This document shows, in pieces, positions 24,101 to 34,100 of a stretch of 64,000 nucleotides of DNA. Each line of letters starts with the position of its first letter. The first letter of the stretch is position 1. Location of the stretch: assembly GCF_963678635.1 (NCBI RefSeq), contig NW_026971009.1, positions 46,001-110,000 of the forward strand, written 5' to 3'. The notes below the pieces were generated by a model. That model worked only from the letters and a program-made list of their open reading frames with translations. It made no database searches and was not told the DNA's origin. A program made the position numbers and the translations under genes. This DNA comes from Symsagittifera roscoffensis (Eukaryota; Xenacoelomorpha; Acoela; Convolutidae).

Positions 24101-27100
24101 GAGCTGTTCTTGTATGCCGCCGTCTTGCATCGGGCCAAAACGATGGGCGCCGTCTCTCTCAAGTTTCCTTCCGAAACAGCATCCACTGAAGGACTACCCC
24201 ATCCTTCCACTTCTCTCTTCCTCTTGCGAGTCTTCACATCTCTGCTCGAGGGTGTCGTGGCTATCATCATTGATTCTACCTCTCCATCCACTCCTTCCAA
24301 CTCTTGCCTCCCCCCTGCTCGAGCCTTAAGGATATTAGTACTTTTAATCATATTACTAGTCCCAACCTTATTCCTTTTTATATCATCAACCATTTTATCC
24401 ACAGTTTTTTGTTTCAGAGTAGAGCTGTCCTCACATTTCTCTTTTCTAGTCTTCGATCGTGCGTTCCTCAGCTCCACTAGCTTGTTCAGCAGCTCTTTTC
24501 TTGCTTTCTCATCCAGGCCCGTTCCTATCAGGAGCGGTTCCCCGAATCTCACTACTGCGTCCCACAGTTCCTTCTTGAACTTGTCCAGCGTCGTCTCGCT
24601 GCCCACTTCTCGATTGAATTCCTCCAGGAACTCCTGCCAAGCGTCATCCTCGAGAGATCCCAAGAATATGTCCCTATTCCCTTCGAACGTGTTCTTCTCC
24701 CTTTCCTCCGAGCTCAAGAGTAACATCCCCATATTGAAGGTCTCACCTGCCAATGGCAACTCTAGGTTCTTCCGTGGAGACGGAATCAGGGGTGGTGTGG
24801 CAGTATCTGCCCAATTCTCCTCGCTCAAATCTTTCAACAGCTCTTGAGTGGTGAGCTCCTCCCCTGATGGCCCTGGTTCAGGCGTATTCCCCACTTCCAT
24901 GTCTTCACCAGCTTCACTGAGAGTTTCATCCATACTCTCTTCTTCTGACTCATGTCTCCTTCTCTCGAGAATTTTCTTAAATCGGTCCTCGACGGGTCCG
25001 CTCCTCTTGTCTCCAGGTGTGTCCACGGACAGTGGTGATGGTGTCGCGGGATCCAGCTTTTTGTATTCCGTCAGTGCTACGTGCAGTTGACCTGCTGCAT
25101 CTAGTTCTGTTCCTTCCTGTCTTATTTCCACCTGTTCCAAGCCATAAGGCGCCTTATATTTTCTCGTGGCAAATTTCATGTCGTCCACCAGTGCGACGTG
25201 TCCCTCCATCACGATCATCCTGCCATCATCCCATATGGGTAGCATATTCTCAAGTCCTTCCTTCTCAAGAGTCCTCAAGACTTTCCGCACCTCATATCCA
25301 GGGGGCTGCGAACCTCTACTCTTTTTCGCTTGCGTCGTCCACGAATTTACCTTCATCTCGCTGGTATGGAAGTAGACCGCCGCCGTGTAGCCAATGAACA
25401 GGGGGTCCCAGCCATCAGTGAAATCCTTCTGCATTTCCTCCGCCCTCATCCTCGCCATTATGGAGGGAACTACCAAGGGACTATTCATTCCTAAGGTCAT
25501 CCTCCTGACTATTGGGAACTCAGGCATGGTTGCCGGGAGGATTTCTTTCTCCATTATGGTCTCTAGCTCCCTCTTCACCAGTGCGAAGCACTCCTTCCAG
25601 GCAGGAATTCTCAAGATTTCTCGTCCGTCCGCCGTCAATGGGTTCAAGTTCCAGAATTTGGGATACATTTCAATAGGGCCCTCTCGCTTGCCTCCCATTC
25701 TGCATTGCATTTGTCCCCTGAAATTGCACACCATCATCTCAGCATCTTTCACTTTTCCGAAGAGTACCGTGTTGCTCATACGCGCCCTGAGCACTTCCTG
25801 CTGACACCAATTCAGCGCTGCACCATCCAGTACGCTGATGAGACTCAAGTGCGTCACCGAGTGACGATACGTTATCACCAGGGGATCTGGAAACGCGTAC
25901 GTCACTGCTGGACCATAGATGCAGGTCACCACCTCCTCCAGACCTCGGATTATCCCCATTGGGTCCGACCTCATTGCCAGACACAGGTCCGTCAACAGAG
26001 GCATCCCTCTGTTCGCCTTCTCCCATTCTTCTCTCGAGGTTGGGTTCTCATCTTCACCCGTCATGTATCGATTCTGCATCATGAGGTATTGCACCAGTAG
26101 TGTCTTCAACCCTGCGGCGCACTTGTAGGAGCTGGTTTCAATGCTCGTGTGGACTCTCCCCATAGACAGAGGTTCTCCATATTCCATTAACCGATGAAAC
26201 GACACCAATTCCCCATGGGTCAAGAGCACTAGTGCCAGGTACCCATCAACTCGAAGTGTCTCCACTCCCCGACTAAACATATATGCTGGACCCATATTGA
26301 ACAAGTATCTGGGGTAGACCAAATACAGGGCCAAGAGCAGGCTGATGGGCATGCCCAGTATCTCCTGCACGAAGGCTCCGAAGATAGTCGCCGTGGTGCC
26401 GAACACTCCTGCCAAGAATTCTCTCTCCCAGCAAGGACTCAAGAACTTGAGAATCTCGTAATCTCTCCTAGTCTTCAATTCGCCGTTGGCGTGCTCTCTC
26501 CAAAATCCTCCAATCGTCACTTCATTGGCGGCCGAGACAAATCTAACCACCGTCATGTCTCTCCTTTCAGCTAGCTCCAGTTGCTTCTCTAGAAAACTCC
26601 AGATTTGTTTCACGAGGAGTGGTGCTTCCTCCCTCGTTTTATTCGTGGCGTTCTCCAGCCTTGGTGTCAGGAATGGCCACCAGCCATTCTCTTGGGTCAA
26701 GCGATATTTCATCGATTCTAACTGTTTCTCCGTCTCGACCACATTTCTTCTCTCGTTGCTGGGACCTCTAGTCCTGCTGGTGGAATTTGCGACTTTCACA
26801 TCCATACTCCGGAACCACAGGCTGGCCGTCAACTGGTTTATCGCCGGGTGGTCGTCCCCGATGACTGGGCTGAACTTGAGTTGTCTAGCAAAGTTCGATA
26901 TCTCTAGCAAGAGTACCTCATCCAATACAATCAAGACATCGGCTAGTCCGTAAAAGCCCCTCAGCGCATGAGATATGTCAGCCCATGCCGCTGGTAATTC
27001 TGATCTGTAAAGTCTCAAGTTTACTGGCTCCAGCTCTCGATTGGGGGCTGCCATCAGAATCCGCCATTCACTCCCTTCCGCTATCAAGATTAAGACCGCA

Positions 27101-29988
27101 TACACGAATTGTAGGGCGGGTGGCATGCTGGCGTATCCTGGGGATGTGGTAAACACCACCTTTGTCTTGGACCCAAATCTCGAGGCTACGTTCTCTTGTA
27201 CCTCATTCATCGCCGCAAATAACGCCTGAATAGCCTCCCATATCTTCTTTGATGTCGGAATCTCTTTGCCCTTCAGTTGCTCAAGAAGTCCCATCGCGTG
27301 CAGGTGGTCATTCATTCCTGCAAACAATAGCAGCTCAGGTTCACAGGGCATCTCCGACTTTATTGCCACCACTAGGGTCAACATCTGGTTCAATTCGGCT
27401 CCTGGCAAAGAGTATACCAGAGTCTCCGGCCAGAACAACTTGGGAGACGTTCCTTCGAAGTCTGATCCCGCCACAATGATCACTCTTGCAGCAGCTGGAT
27501 CTGCCCTATCATAAACTGCCAGAGTCTTGGCCAATTGGGTGCCGCCACAGGGCTTCCCGTACCTGGGATCCTCTGCCAACCTTGGACCTTCGTAAGCAGC
27601 GTCAGGCAACTCCATTCCCCCCGGGTTGAGTAGCTTGTCTACTACCTTCAATTGCGCCAGGGTTGCCAACCTGATCCTGGCGATGCCAGTTCGGTGCTTG
27701 GGAGGTTCTGCTATAAGTCCAGGACTCCCTAGCTGCTTAAGAGGCCTGTAGTTAATGGGTCCCATGATCGTTTTTGTGGGAATTCCAGTCAGGTCTGTAG
27801 TCTCCATTAACTTCGTTCTCGAGAAATGCGCCTCGTGTGCTTTCAACCAGTCTACGCAATGATGTCTATTCAAGTCCTCATGCGACACTCGTTCGATCCC
27901 CAGGGTTTCCGCCAACTCTCGTCTGCATTCCAAAGTCTCTAGATCCAGTTCCTTCACCTTCTCAGGATATCTCAAGCGGGTAGTCTCCCTAGACTTCTTT
28001 TCTCTCCTGCCATCTGCCACCACCACGGAGGACATCGCCGAGGTCGGAGGTGTTGATGACTCTACCTCCTCCGACTCCATTGGTGTGGCACTCTGCAATC
28101 GGGTCTGATTGCTCCTCGAGCTATCTCTAGTATCAACTCTCGCTCCCAATCGACCAGCCAAGGCCCTCGAGGCAAGGAATGGTGGGTTGGGAGGTGGCCC
28201 TAAAGTGAATTGGGCTGTCTCCAGCAGGTCCGCTTCTAGCGTGTTTATGTGTTCCTGGAAGACGTCGTTCAGCCACTCAGCTCCCCTTGGCCTATCGAAA
28301 TGGATTCCATCTTTCGAGGTGTCTTCAGGGAATCCCTTGTTCTCCATGCGTTCTGCAACGTCTAACAGCCTGAGAGGAAGCACACTGTTTCGGTGTATTT
28401 CTCGGATCGCCTTGTTCAGGCTCCGCACCCTCTGGTTCATCTCTAGGGAGTGTTGATCAAACATCATGTTATAGGGGACCGTGCATATCGTCAGCAGGAT
28501 GGGATCCATTTGGATCCTCAGCTCCTCAAGAAGGCAACTCATCTTGTCGCATAGCCTCGTCACTTTCCTTGCTTCTCCTCTCGACACGTCGTTGGTCCCA
28601 ACCATCAAGGTGACTGTGTAAACTTTGGTCATTCCTAGCATGTCCAGAGTTGCCAACATCTGTGGCGTAGCAGCTCCAGCGAAACTCAAGACTCCCGTCT
28701 GCCAATGTGACCGGATCTGGGTCAACACCCGCACCAGGCTGTCCCCTATAATCAGGTGAACCGCACCCTCTGGCACACGAGGTGGCGCTAGATACTGCAC
28801 CCAGGCTGCGTCGTGGAAGCAGTCCCTCCTGGCTTGCTGTTCCGCATTCCAGTCCAGCCGACTATGCTTGTGGTAGTTCCCCTCTGTGTTCTTCTTGTAG
28901 CTCGCGATCACGACGTTTCTGACCGGCTGTTCCCTCCAAGTTGGGGGAAGCTCTGGCCTTGTCGCTCTTTCACGACTCTGCTGCTGCAATTTCTCGCCCA
29001 GCTCCTTCAGGCGCGATGAGGCGCCACTCACCTGACTACCGCTCGAGGTCGAGGTTGGTGTATATCCTGGTAACACCACATCCATCAGAGGACGTACAGG
29101 TTGGGTCTCTAGATTGCGCAAGGAGGGCGTCGCGTCATTCGGTATCCAGACCTCCAACCCTTCACTCATGTGTTCCCTGGCCTCGCGGTCAAGGTTGAAC
29201 CGTCCTCTAGCCCTGGGAGCTTCATCCACCTCCATGCGCGACTCTGGCCTTGAGCTTGTCACCACTCGTTCGTTTGACCTGGCTCCCTTTTGTGCGTCCA
29301 GCTCGCGTTGTCGTTGTTCTATCCTTTCCAACTCCGACTTTAGTTGATCGCGATTCGCGGCGTTCTCCCGCACCTTTAGCTCCTGCTGATGTTCCGCCCT
29401 TAGCATCTCAAGTAATTTCGACGTCTGATCCCGCTCGTCGACTGCCTGGTCTCTCTCCAGCTGAAGCCTCTCCCTATCCAACTTCGCCTGATCCCGATCG
29501 AGGTTCGCTTTATTCCTTTCCTTCAGCGCCTTCTCAAGCTCTTTCCTTAGGACTCCCAGCTCCGGATATGCCTCGGTCGTCTGTTGCGCTCGCGACATCG
29601 ACGGCACCTTACTCGAGCTCTGGCCCGTGGATCTCGCTGTTGGCCTCGTCGGTAGCGGGAACTCTCCTGCGCCGTGTTCGGTGTTGTTACTCAGGCCAGG
29701 ATTTCTTGCCAAGTCAAAGCCCCTTACTCCTCCATCCGCATTCCAAGACAACCATCTGGTCTGTGCTCGATTTGATATGCCCTCAGTGGTGTAGCCGACT
29801 ATCAAGACAGCCTCCGTCGCAGACTCCCTGCACTCGCCCTGGTCCTCCAACTGGAGGATCGCATTCAGCATCACCGCCATTCTCTCGTCGATCTGGGTGT
29901 GGTCCAGGTCCCTCAAGCGTCTGTACAGCTCGTCAAGAGTGGGCCTCTGCAGAGCCGTGGGCATAGAGTTCCAGAATCGGTCTGCCAT
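21109..29988 (-). CDS. ORF4: giant 2,959-aa protein with two SGNH-hydrolase-like domains
   Basis: Begins with an ATG and stays open for 8.9 kb. Residues about 140-245 form a strong coiled coil. About 410-575 is an SGNH/GDSL-hydrolase-like domain with block I IIGDSLV, a block II Gly (AGAATPQM), block III VGTND and block V DGIHFDRP, so Ser, Gly, Asn and the Asp-x-x-His pair are present. About 835-1,060 looks like a second, degenerate SGNH fold: VAGSDF, LPGAEL, FAGMND and GDDHPAINQ, with its Asp-x-x-His spacing lost. A hydrophobic stretch follows near 1,205-1,235. An acidic Ser/Pro-rich linker lies near 1,680-1,800, and Cys clusters near 2,440 and 2,700 (GECPCHC). The C-terminus is acidic then Ser-rich. 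It lies where env would be, but no signal peptide or fusion-protein features were seen. SGNH domains are known in ORF1 proteins of CR1-type LINEs; in LTR elements this is unusual to my knowledge. Expression probably needs splicing or an internal promoter. Domain calls are by motif only. Confidence 0.85.
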   Translation of the reverse strand: MADRFWNSMPTALQRPTLDELYRRLRDLDHTQIDERMAVMLNAILQLEDQGECRESATEAVLIVGYTTEGISNRAQTRWLSWNADGGVRGFDLARNPGLSNNTEHGAGEFPLPTRPTARSTGQSSSKVPSMSRAQQTTEAYPELGVLRKELEKALKERNKANLDRDQAKLDRERLQLERDQAVDERDQTSKLLEMLRAEHQQELKVRENAANRDQLKSELERIEQRQRELDAQKGARSNERVVTSSRPESRMEVDEAPRARGRFNLDREAREHMSEGLEVWIPNDATPSLRNLETQPVRPLMDVVLPGYTPTSTSSGSQVSGASSRLKELGEKLQQQSRERATRPELPPTWREQPVRNVVIASYKKNTEGNYHKHSRLDWNAEQQARRDCFHDAAWVQYLAPPRVPEGAVHLIIGDSLVRVLTQIRSHWQTGVLSFAGAATPQMLATLDMLGMTKVYTVTLMVGTNDVSRGEARKVTRLCDKMSCLLEELRIQMDPILLTICTVPYNMMFDQHSLEMNQRVRSLNKAIREIHRNSVLPLRLLDVAERMENKGFPEDTSKDGIHFDRPRGAEWLNDVFQEHINTLEADLLETAQFTLGPPPNPPFLASRALAGRLGARVDTRDSSRSNQTRLQSATPMESEEVESSTPPTSAMSSVVVADGRREKKSRETTRLRYPEKVKELDLETLECRRELAETLGIERVSHEDLNRHHCVDWLKAHEAHFSRTKLMETTDLTGIPTKTIMGPINYRPLKQLGSPGLIAEPPKHRTGIARIRLATLAQLKVVDKLLNPGGMELPDAAYEGPRLAEDPRYGKPCGGTQLAKTLAVYDRADPAAARVIIVAGSDFEGTSPKLFWPETLVYSLPGAELNQMLTLVVAIKSEMPCEPELLLFAGMNDHLHAMGLLEQLKGKEIPTSKKIWEAIQALFAAMNEVQENVASRFGSKTKVVFTTSPGYASMPPALQFVYAVLILIAEGSEWRILMAAPNRELEPVNLRLYRSELPAAWADISHALRGFYGLADVLIVLDEVLLLEISNFARQLKFSPVIGDDHPAINQLTASLWFRSMDVKVANSTSRTRGPSNERRNVVETEKQLESMKYRLTQENGWWPFLTPRLENATNKTREEAPLLVKQIWSFLEKQLELAERRDMTVVRFVSAANEVTIGGFWREHANGELKTRRDYEILKFLSPCWEREFLAGVFGTTATIFGAFVQEILGMPISLLLALYLVYPRYLFNMGPAYMFSRGVETLRVDGYLALVLLTHGELVSFHRLMEYGEPLSMGRVHTSIETSSYKCAAGLKTLLVQYLMMQNRYMTGEDENPTSREEWEKANRGMPLLTDLCLAMRSDPMGIIRGLEEVVTCIYGPAVTYAFPDPLVITYRHSVTHLSLISVLDGAALNWCQQEVLRARMSNTVLFGKVKDAEMMVCNFRGQMQCRMGGKREGPIEMYPKFWNLNPLTADGREILRIPAWKECFALVKRELETIMEKEILPATMPEFPIVRRMTLGMNSPLVVPSIMARMRAEEMQKDFTDGWDPLFIGYTAAVYFHTSEMKVNSWTTQAKKSRGSQPPGYEVRKVLRTLEKEGLENMLPIWDDGRMIVMEGHVALVDDMKFATRKYKAPYGLEQVEIRQEGTELDAAGQLHVALTEYKKLDPATPSPLSVDTPGDKRSGPVEDRFKKILERRRHESEEESMDETLSEAGEDMEVGNTPEPGPSGEELTTQELLKDLSEENWADTATPPLIPSPRKNLELPLAGETFNMGMLLLSSEEREKNTFEGNRDIFLGSLEDDAWQEFLEEFNREVGSETTLDKFKKELWDAVVRFGEPLLIGTGLDEKARKELLNKLVELRNARSKTRKEKCEDSSTLKQKTVDKMVDDIKRNKVGTSNMIKSTNILKARAGGRQELEGVDGEVESMMIATTPSSRDVKTRKRKREVEGWGSPSVDAVSEGNLRETAPIVLARCKTAAYKNSSELRKPLEVEKEIEVSTSSTSEEDFKPQKVNVKRGSTNGQGGEVEIGKEWISKAHQDMGKQVTSDPLERSKTRNTSRTWWVALETLKEMEDCLKKLDSGIARRRRNWATQQKAEVNKIEMVSHLKRSWQSLLKDHFEEAMRTSSSAPPLMANPFVRTAGQLMFTWSLVGIELETLTSYDRLKLGSKKLEVYQALMQHVARDNSGLSLARRKDATCFLRWTMSMMSDSTILACHQRASGSKTMERRVSTIILNVYQSTGIEKEDGSRLSLESHRKLDEVRRFSNKKFEEEHDVHRNLASSEQYSRLSEKGEYQYVSGVLGIAYNPFLDSEAGGAHRNHEVAELLKFWTERIMEIDAVEKEGPSLGLILEKTPEVISMPRSNKRVEVNMGGGNGLLTTNLGVIWKLLRPSWCPHPHASLIEETTERVRLAPTEDEDLAKLSVLHKLITPQMQEPSERTSDPGSTKKLEPGSCLDSTCGNGEHICDGRSCVRILSFQKEDLVTWFEDITEREKSEVQIIAECYARTTVNIATALGFFSRMCGLQALERLESEHHLVTALSVESWPGVLQVTQKHIRSWKVGLEAEMGFPLSEAYGLPLNAKSLIGSMMANLCGSHYPLHMAMVEVSSQRILVDKAFSVPKCVRLARMSHHSHKLLRKIKGTVPKELRDDLSEIWGEDLLKLERENTSDHERQNVIGKPVGSTPNLEDNDMMHEKMMELEPLLEASGERNLRSIEISHGECPCHCLAQTVWYPDHKNLCLVWDVEEIRSIGLPDHRQKVTLLVVSTMLALRWIEENITKYREATTPTAESIYAIDYSRRLELFETACKVFAIPTEVRHVWSRLRYFPWFRATLTSWLYRATKDHMRKHQKEYRQFQAEIGPEAFKRPLLTHRNAITTGWKRVGKMSRDNTKARESILEEDLAKNVSLSLHNSFCLNREARVKALPNQAKRLQEQREWMRSYEQLKAWEEIVISSDDEEELLRQFAASSTSGCSTSKAKSTR

Positions 29989-30510
29989 TCTTTATAACTT
30001 CGGGATGTGTGTAGATAGATGTCAACCAGCTCAAGAATTACCTTACCAACTCAAGAATTACCTTACCAACTCAAGTATTACCCAATTCAAGAAATCTCTA
30101 GAAATCTTCTCTTGCAAGCACTTGCTGTAGATCCGGATTGTCGCGTGTTCAATCAAGATTCTCTTTTTCTGTTTCTCGCTTGAGTGTAGTTGGATATTCA
30201 ACTTTGTTTTCAAACTTGATCTGAAAACATAAAGCTCATTAAAACTTAGTATGTCACGTTCCTAACCTAGAGACCCCCCTTCTACCCATATGATTAAAAT
30301 CTTATCATTCACATATCACTTAAAACAATTTGATTGGATCTCCCTTAAGAACATGCAGATTCATTTTATATTTTAGCACCATCAATTCTTTCTTTTAAAA
30401 TTCAATTGTCATGCCAATCACATCTTAAGATCCCTTTACCTGCGCCGCACCCCAGTACCTGACTCAGGACTCCTCCCTCACACCCGACCTGGTACTTCCA
30501 TGTACCCGAC
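29989..30510 (-). other. Spacer between ORF3 and ORF4
   Basis: 522 bp without an ORF. Close to the ORF4 start are three 20-bp repeats, listed separately. The rest is AT-rich (30,240-30,410) or C-rich (30,440-30,510). Confidence 0.8.
30025..30084. repeat. Three 20-bp repeats upstream of ORF4
   Basis: ACCAACTCAAGAATTACCTT in three near-identical tandem copies, ending 37 bp upstream of the ORF4 start codon in the sense direction. Each contains CTCAAG. The position suggests a role in starting or splicing the ORF4 mRNA, which is inference. Confidence 0.85.
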
Positions 30511-31116
30511 TCAGGCGATGCTCAAGTAGTACTTCTTGTGAAGATGCACCATTATCTCTGTTTCTGCAAAGACCACATGTAGGATAGCGTACAATTCCCT
30601 CGAGCTCAGTTTGCCCCTGTTTGGGTCGTACACCGGCATCGAGACCTCCACTATTCCTCTTTCAATCATGAAGTCACGTAGTCTTGTCAGTGCCAATATC
30701 ACGTGTTCGGGATCAATTGTGTTTCTGTCGTTGACTCTCGTTACTAGGAAGCAGAGGTATTTGCCCGGGACTTGTGCCACTGACGGTGGAAGCGCTGCTA
30801 TGCCTCCCAGTCCTGGCCTCTGTCTGAACAGAAACTCTACGTTCTGGTACTCTCTTTTGAAGTCAGCCTCCAATCTTGATTTGAAACTCATGTCCGCCGT
30901 GATGCAGATCGCGCTGGTCCTGTTTGACAGGATGAAGTCGCTATCTGTTATCATGATGTTCTCTGAGTATTCATTGGGTATTTCGAATTTCGTTTTGAAA
31001 TTCCTTCCTATGGTAGGCTCTGGTTCTTCTTCCTCCAGTTCCAATCCGCTTGTTTCCCTCACTTCCTTGAGCTTCTTTATCATCAAATTTTCGGTGTGGG
31101 TAAGTCCTACCCCCAC
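30511..31116 (-). CDS. ORF3: macrodomain-like protein (OARD1 type)
   Basis: 201 residues counted from a GTG; the first internal ATG is residue 12. Residues about 53-195 follow the layout of OARD1/C6orf130-type macrodomains: a SAICITADMS strand, FKREY, a GKYLCFLVTRVNDRNT strand matching the YLITKKRA-type strand, the LRDFMIERGI helix followed by EVSMPV, and VFAETEIMVHL at the end. The usual Gly-rich ADP-ribose loops are not conserved: the expected GCGLD after MPRI reads DPNRG (164-168), so the catalytic Asp is missing and hydrolase activity is doubtful. The ORF overlaps the pol end in the -1 frame, and the pol stop follows a G5 run (TGGGGGTAG). It is therefore likely made by -1 slippage or reinitiation. 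Macrodomains in positive-strand RNA viruses counter host ADP-ribosylation; a similar role here is speculative. Confidence 0.6.
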   Translation of the reverse strand: MGVGLTHTENLMIKKLKEVRETSGLELEEEEPEPTIGRNFKTKFEIPNEYSENIMITDSDFILSNRTSAICITADMSFKSRLEADFKREYQNVEFLFRQRPGLGGIAALPPSVAQVPGKYLCFLVTRVNDRNTIDPEHVILALTRLRDFMIERGIVEVSMPVYDPNRGKLSSRELYAILHVVFAETEIMVHLHKKYYLSIA

Positions 31117-34100
31117 TCCCCGGACAAAATATTTATCGACGTCCCCGTCGATGTAGTCGGGTCTGAATTGTCCTTAGGGATGTCCAGTGGCCTGTCTGTT
31201 GCTGTCCATCCGAAAAGAGGGTCCTCTGTCTTCATGTAATTTGCTGCTGATATATCGACTTGCTGAATGCTTTGTCCTTCGTGGCTCTCGTCCTTGACAT
31301 CACGCATCCACTCTAGAATCCTCAAGTTCGTGTTCTCCCTCCTTTCTATTTCACTCTGCTCGAGATCCGTCTCCAATTCTGGCGTCGAGTAATCATCCTG
31401 CGGATAATGTCCACCATCGTCAATGACCTGCCATTCCTCTCCGGCTTCCAGTTCGCCTGCGCTTAGTAGTTCATCGCCCAACTTGTCTGGCTGTATCTTA
31501 TCGATCAAGAAGTCATCCCCGTACCTATTGTACCTCATGCCTGTGCGTTTACGATTGCCAGTCCTGGTTTCCGGTGGTGTTGGTCGATCCGGCTCCATCC
31601 ACTTCGGTACCTCGTTTTGCTCTGGGTCGTTCCAGTCTTCTTCTACAAATGAACCTGCATCCGACTCCACTTCTATCTTTTCGTTGTCGTCCAAACTCAA
31701 GTTCTCATTACCATCATTTTTCTCTCTAGTGCCTTTCTCATTCACTTCGCACGCTGGTTCCACCACCAGGTACTCAAGACCTTCCATGTCTTTTGGTAGG
31801 CACCAGTCCTCCGGGGACGGGACATGAGGCTTCAGATTTTCGTAATGTGCTGCTCGCCCTGTACTCAAGCGATAGAACCGTCCTTGTTGATGTACTTCCG
31901 TAATCATGAACGGTCCTCTCCATTTCTTGAGTAGTTTCTTTGTTCCCTTGGGCGGTATGACATTTTGGAAGACCCACACGTATTGGCCCACTTCGTATGG
32001 CTTTGCTCTTAGTATCTTTTCGTCATATTTCTTGCGTTGCCTCATTTGCGCTTGCGCCGTGTTTCTCCGACATAGCTCGTTTAGCTCTTGTTGTCTTTTG
32101 ATCGCTTCCTTCACGTATGCTTGAGGTGACGTCCTCTTCCCCTCGTACTCCGGGTAAAAGAATGTTATAGGCATTGCCCTTTCCCTGCCTGTCAACATCA
32201 TGAAAGGACTGATACCCGTCGTTGAGTGCTGAGTACTATTATAGGCTCCTACTACCTGTGGCAGGTATTTGTCCCAGTCCGTCATGTATCTCGAGCAGTA
32301 CACCCTGAGCATGTTGACCAGTGTCCTGTTCTGTCTCTCTACCAACCCATTGGTCTGTGGATGATAGGTCGTCGAGTGCGCTTGAGCAATGTGTGATCTC
32401 TTCATCAATTCTTTTGTCAAGTCCCCCACAAAAGCCTTGCCGTTGTCCGACTGGAAAGTCATTGGACAACCATACCGCGATATCCAATGCGTTATCAGGT
32501 GATCACATGTCTCCTCTGCCGAGGCTGTCTGGCACGGAACCGCTTCCGCCAACTTGGTGAAGTGATCTATTATAACTAGTATTTGGTTATAACCCGATTC
32601 CGTCATGCAGATTTTCTGATGGTCTATCTGCACCACTTCATTGAATTCCGAACTCTCGACAGACTTGAGGGGAAACTTCATCTTCCTTGGGTCTTTTACT
32701 TGAAGGCATGCTAGGCAGGCATTCACCCATCTCTCGCAAGCTTTTCTCATTCCCGGCCAATCAAACCTGTGAAGTATCCTTTGTTGTACTTTATCTATCC
32801 CCTGGTGGCCCATCTGGTCGTGTGATCTGAAAAGCACCTCCGTTTGGTACAATTGTGGTAGTATGATGAGGTTGTGTTTGTGTAATATTTTTTCCTCATC
32901 TCTTCTCTTGCACGCTACCACCCCTTCAGCTGTGTGATAAAGTAAATCTCTCTTTTCCTTGTAGAACTGGCTCAAGATCTTGTAGCTGTCTTCCTCAAGT
33001 TCCCCCTTCTCCTTGACTCCCGAATGGATCCATTTGGAGAGGTTACTTGTCATTTTGTCATTCTTCTGGGCCCTTATTAGGTCAGACAGCCTGTATCTCG
33101 CCTTAACGTGCTCCTTTAGCGCCATGATCTGTCCATTCATTTCACCAGGGTTGTGGGTGTCATCACTCAGCTTCACACATATCATCCTTTTCACGATTTT
33201 CATGTCGTCTTCTGGTACCAGATTCGTTCTGACGTTTGAGTTGCACGATAGTTCCCTTAGTGGTTTTCTTGAAACTGCTATTTTCTCGAGCTCTTCACTA
33301 CCTCGTACCTCTTGTATTTCCAGATTGTACGTCCCTGAAGATGGATCCGTCTGTAATTCCCTGTCGTGCTGTCTCATCTTCTCTTCCGCCAGTATCATGC
33401 ATAGACTGTCTTGATCCTCACTGCTCTCATCCGAATCTTCATCCCATTCTTTACGCTCCCCGGACAATTTTCCTTCTCCGGTTCCGTCTTCTTCCATGAA
33501 TCTGTACCACTCCCCAGACTCTTGATCTAGTCCCAGGTGTTCAATTTCTTCTCTGAATGTCACTTTCTTATCCCTGACTTTTGTCTGCTCCAGAATTTTT
33601 TCGGGGATTTTTTCAACTAGTGATCGCACAACTTCCTTGCTATCAGTGATGCTCCCTTTTGAGACGTCAGTATTGTTCACTGTTTCTTCTCTCCGAAGTA
33701 TGGTTAGTTCCGGTGCCTCCTGACCTTTCCCTTGGATCACGGGCTTGTTATCTGATAGTTTCTCAAGCAACCTCATTAAGTCTACATCTATTCGGACCGT
33801 TCCCTCCTCTACCTGGATGAGATCATAACCTTTTGCCTTGAGTGTTTCCCTCACGATCTTGGACTTGAGCATTATTCCTATCGGAATCCCTCTATTTTTC
33901 TTCAAGATGGTCTTTTCAAGAGGCTCTTTCGGCAATTCGGGATGATCTTCTATCGGTTTGCCTGATTTGTCCAGCCATCTCGTGAGTGGAAGACTGTCGT
34001 ACGTTTCTTTGTCCATAAAGGAGAAGCCGTCTTTGATCTCAGGTCTGTCCGCCTCTCTTTGTTCTTGCCTCTCGTAGAACTCCGTCTTCTTACTCAAGCT

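Noticed and set aside
21109-29988. ORF4 as a retroviral env gene
   Set aside because: Position fits, but no signal peptide, fusion peptide or C-terminal membrane anchor was seen, and motifs point to SGNH domains.
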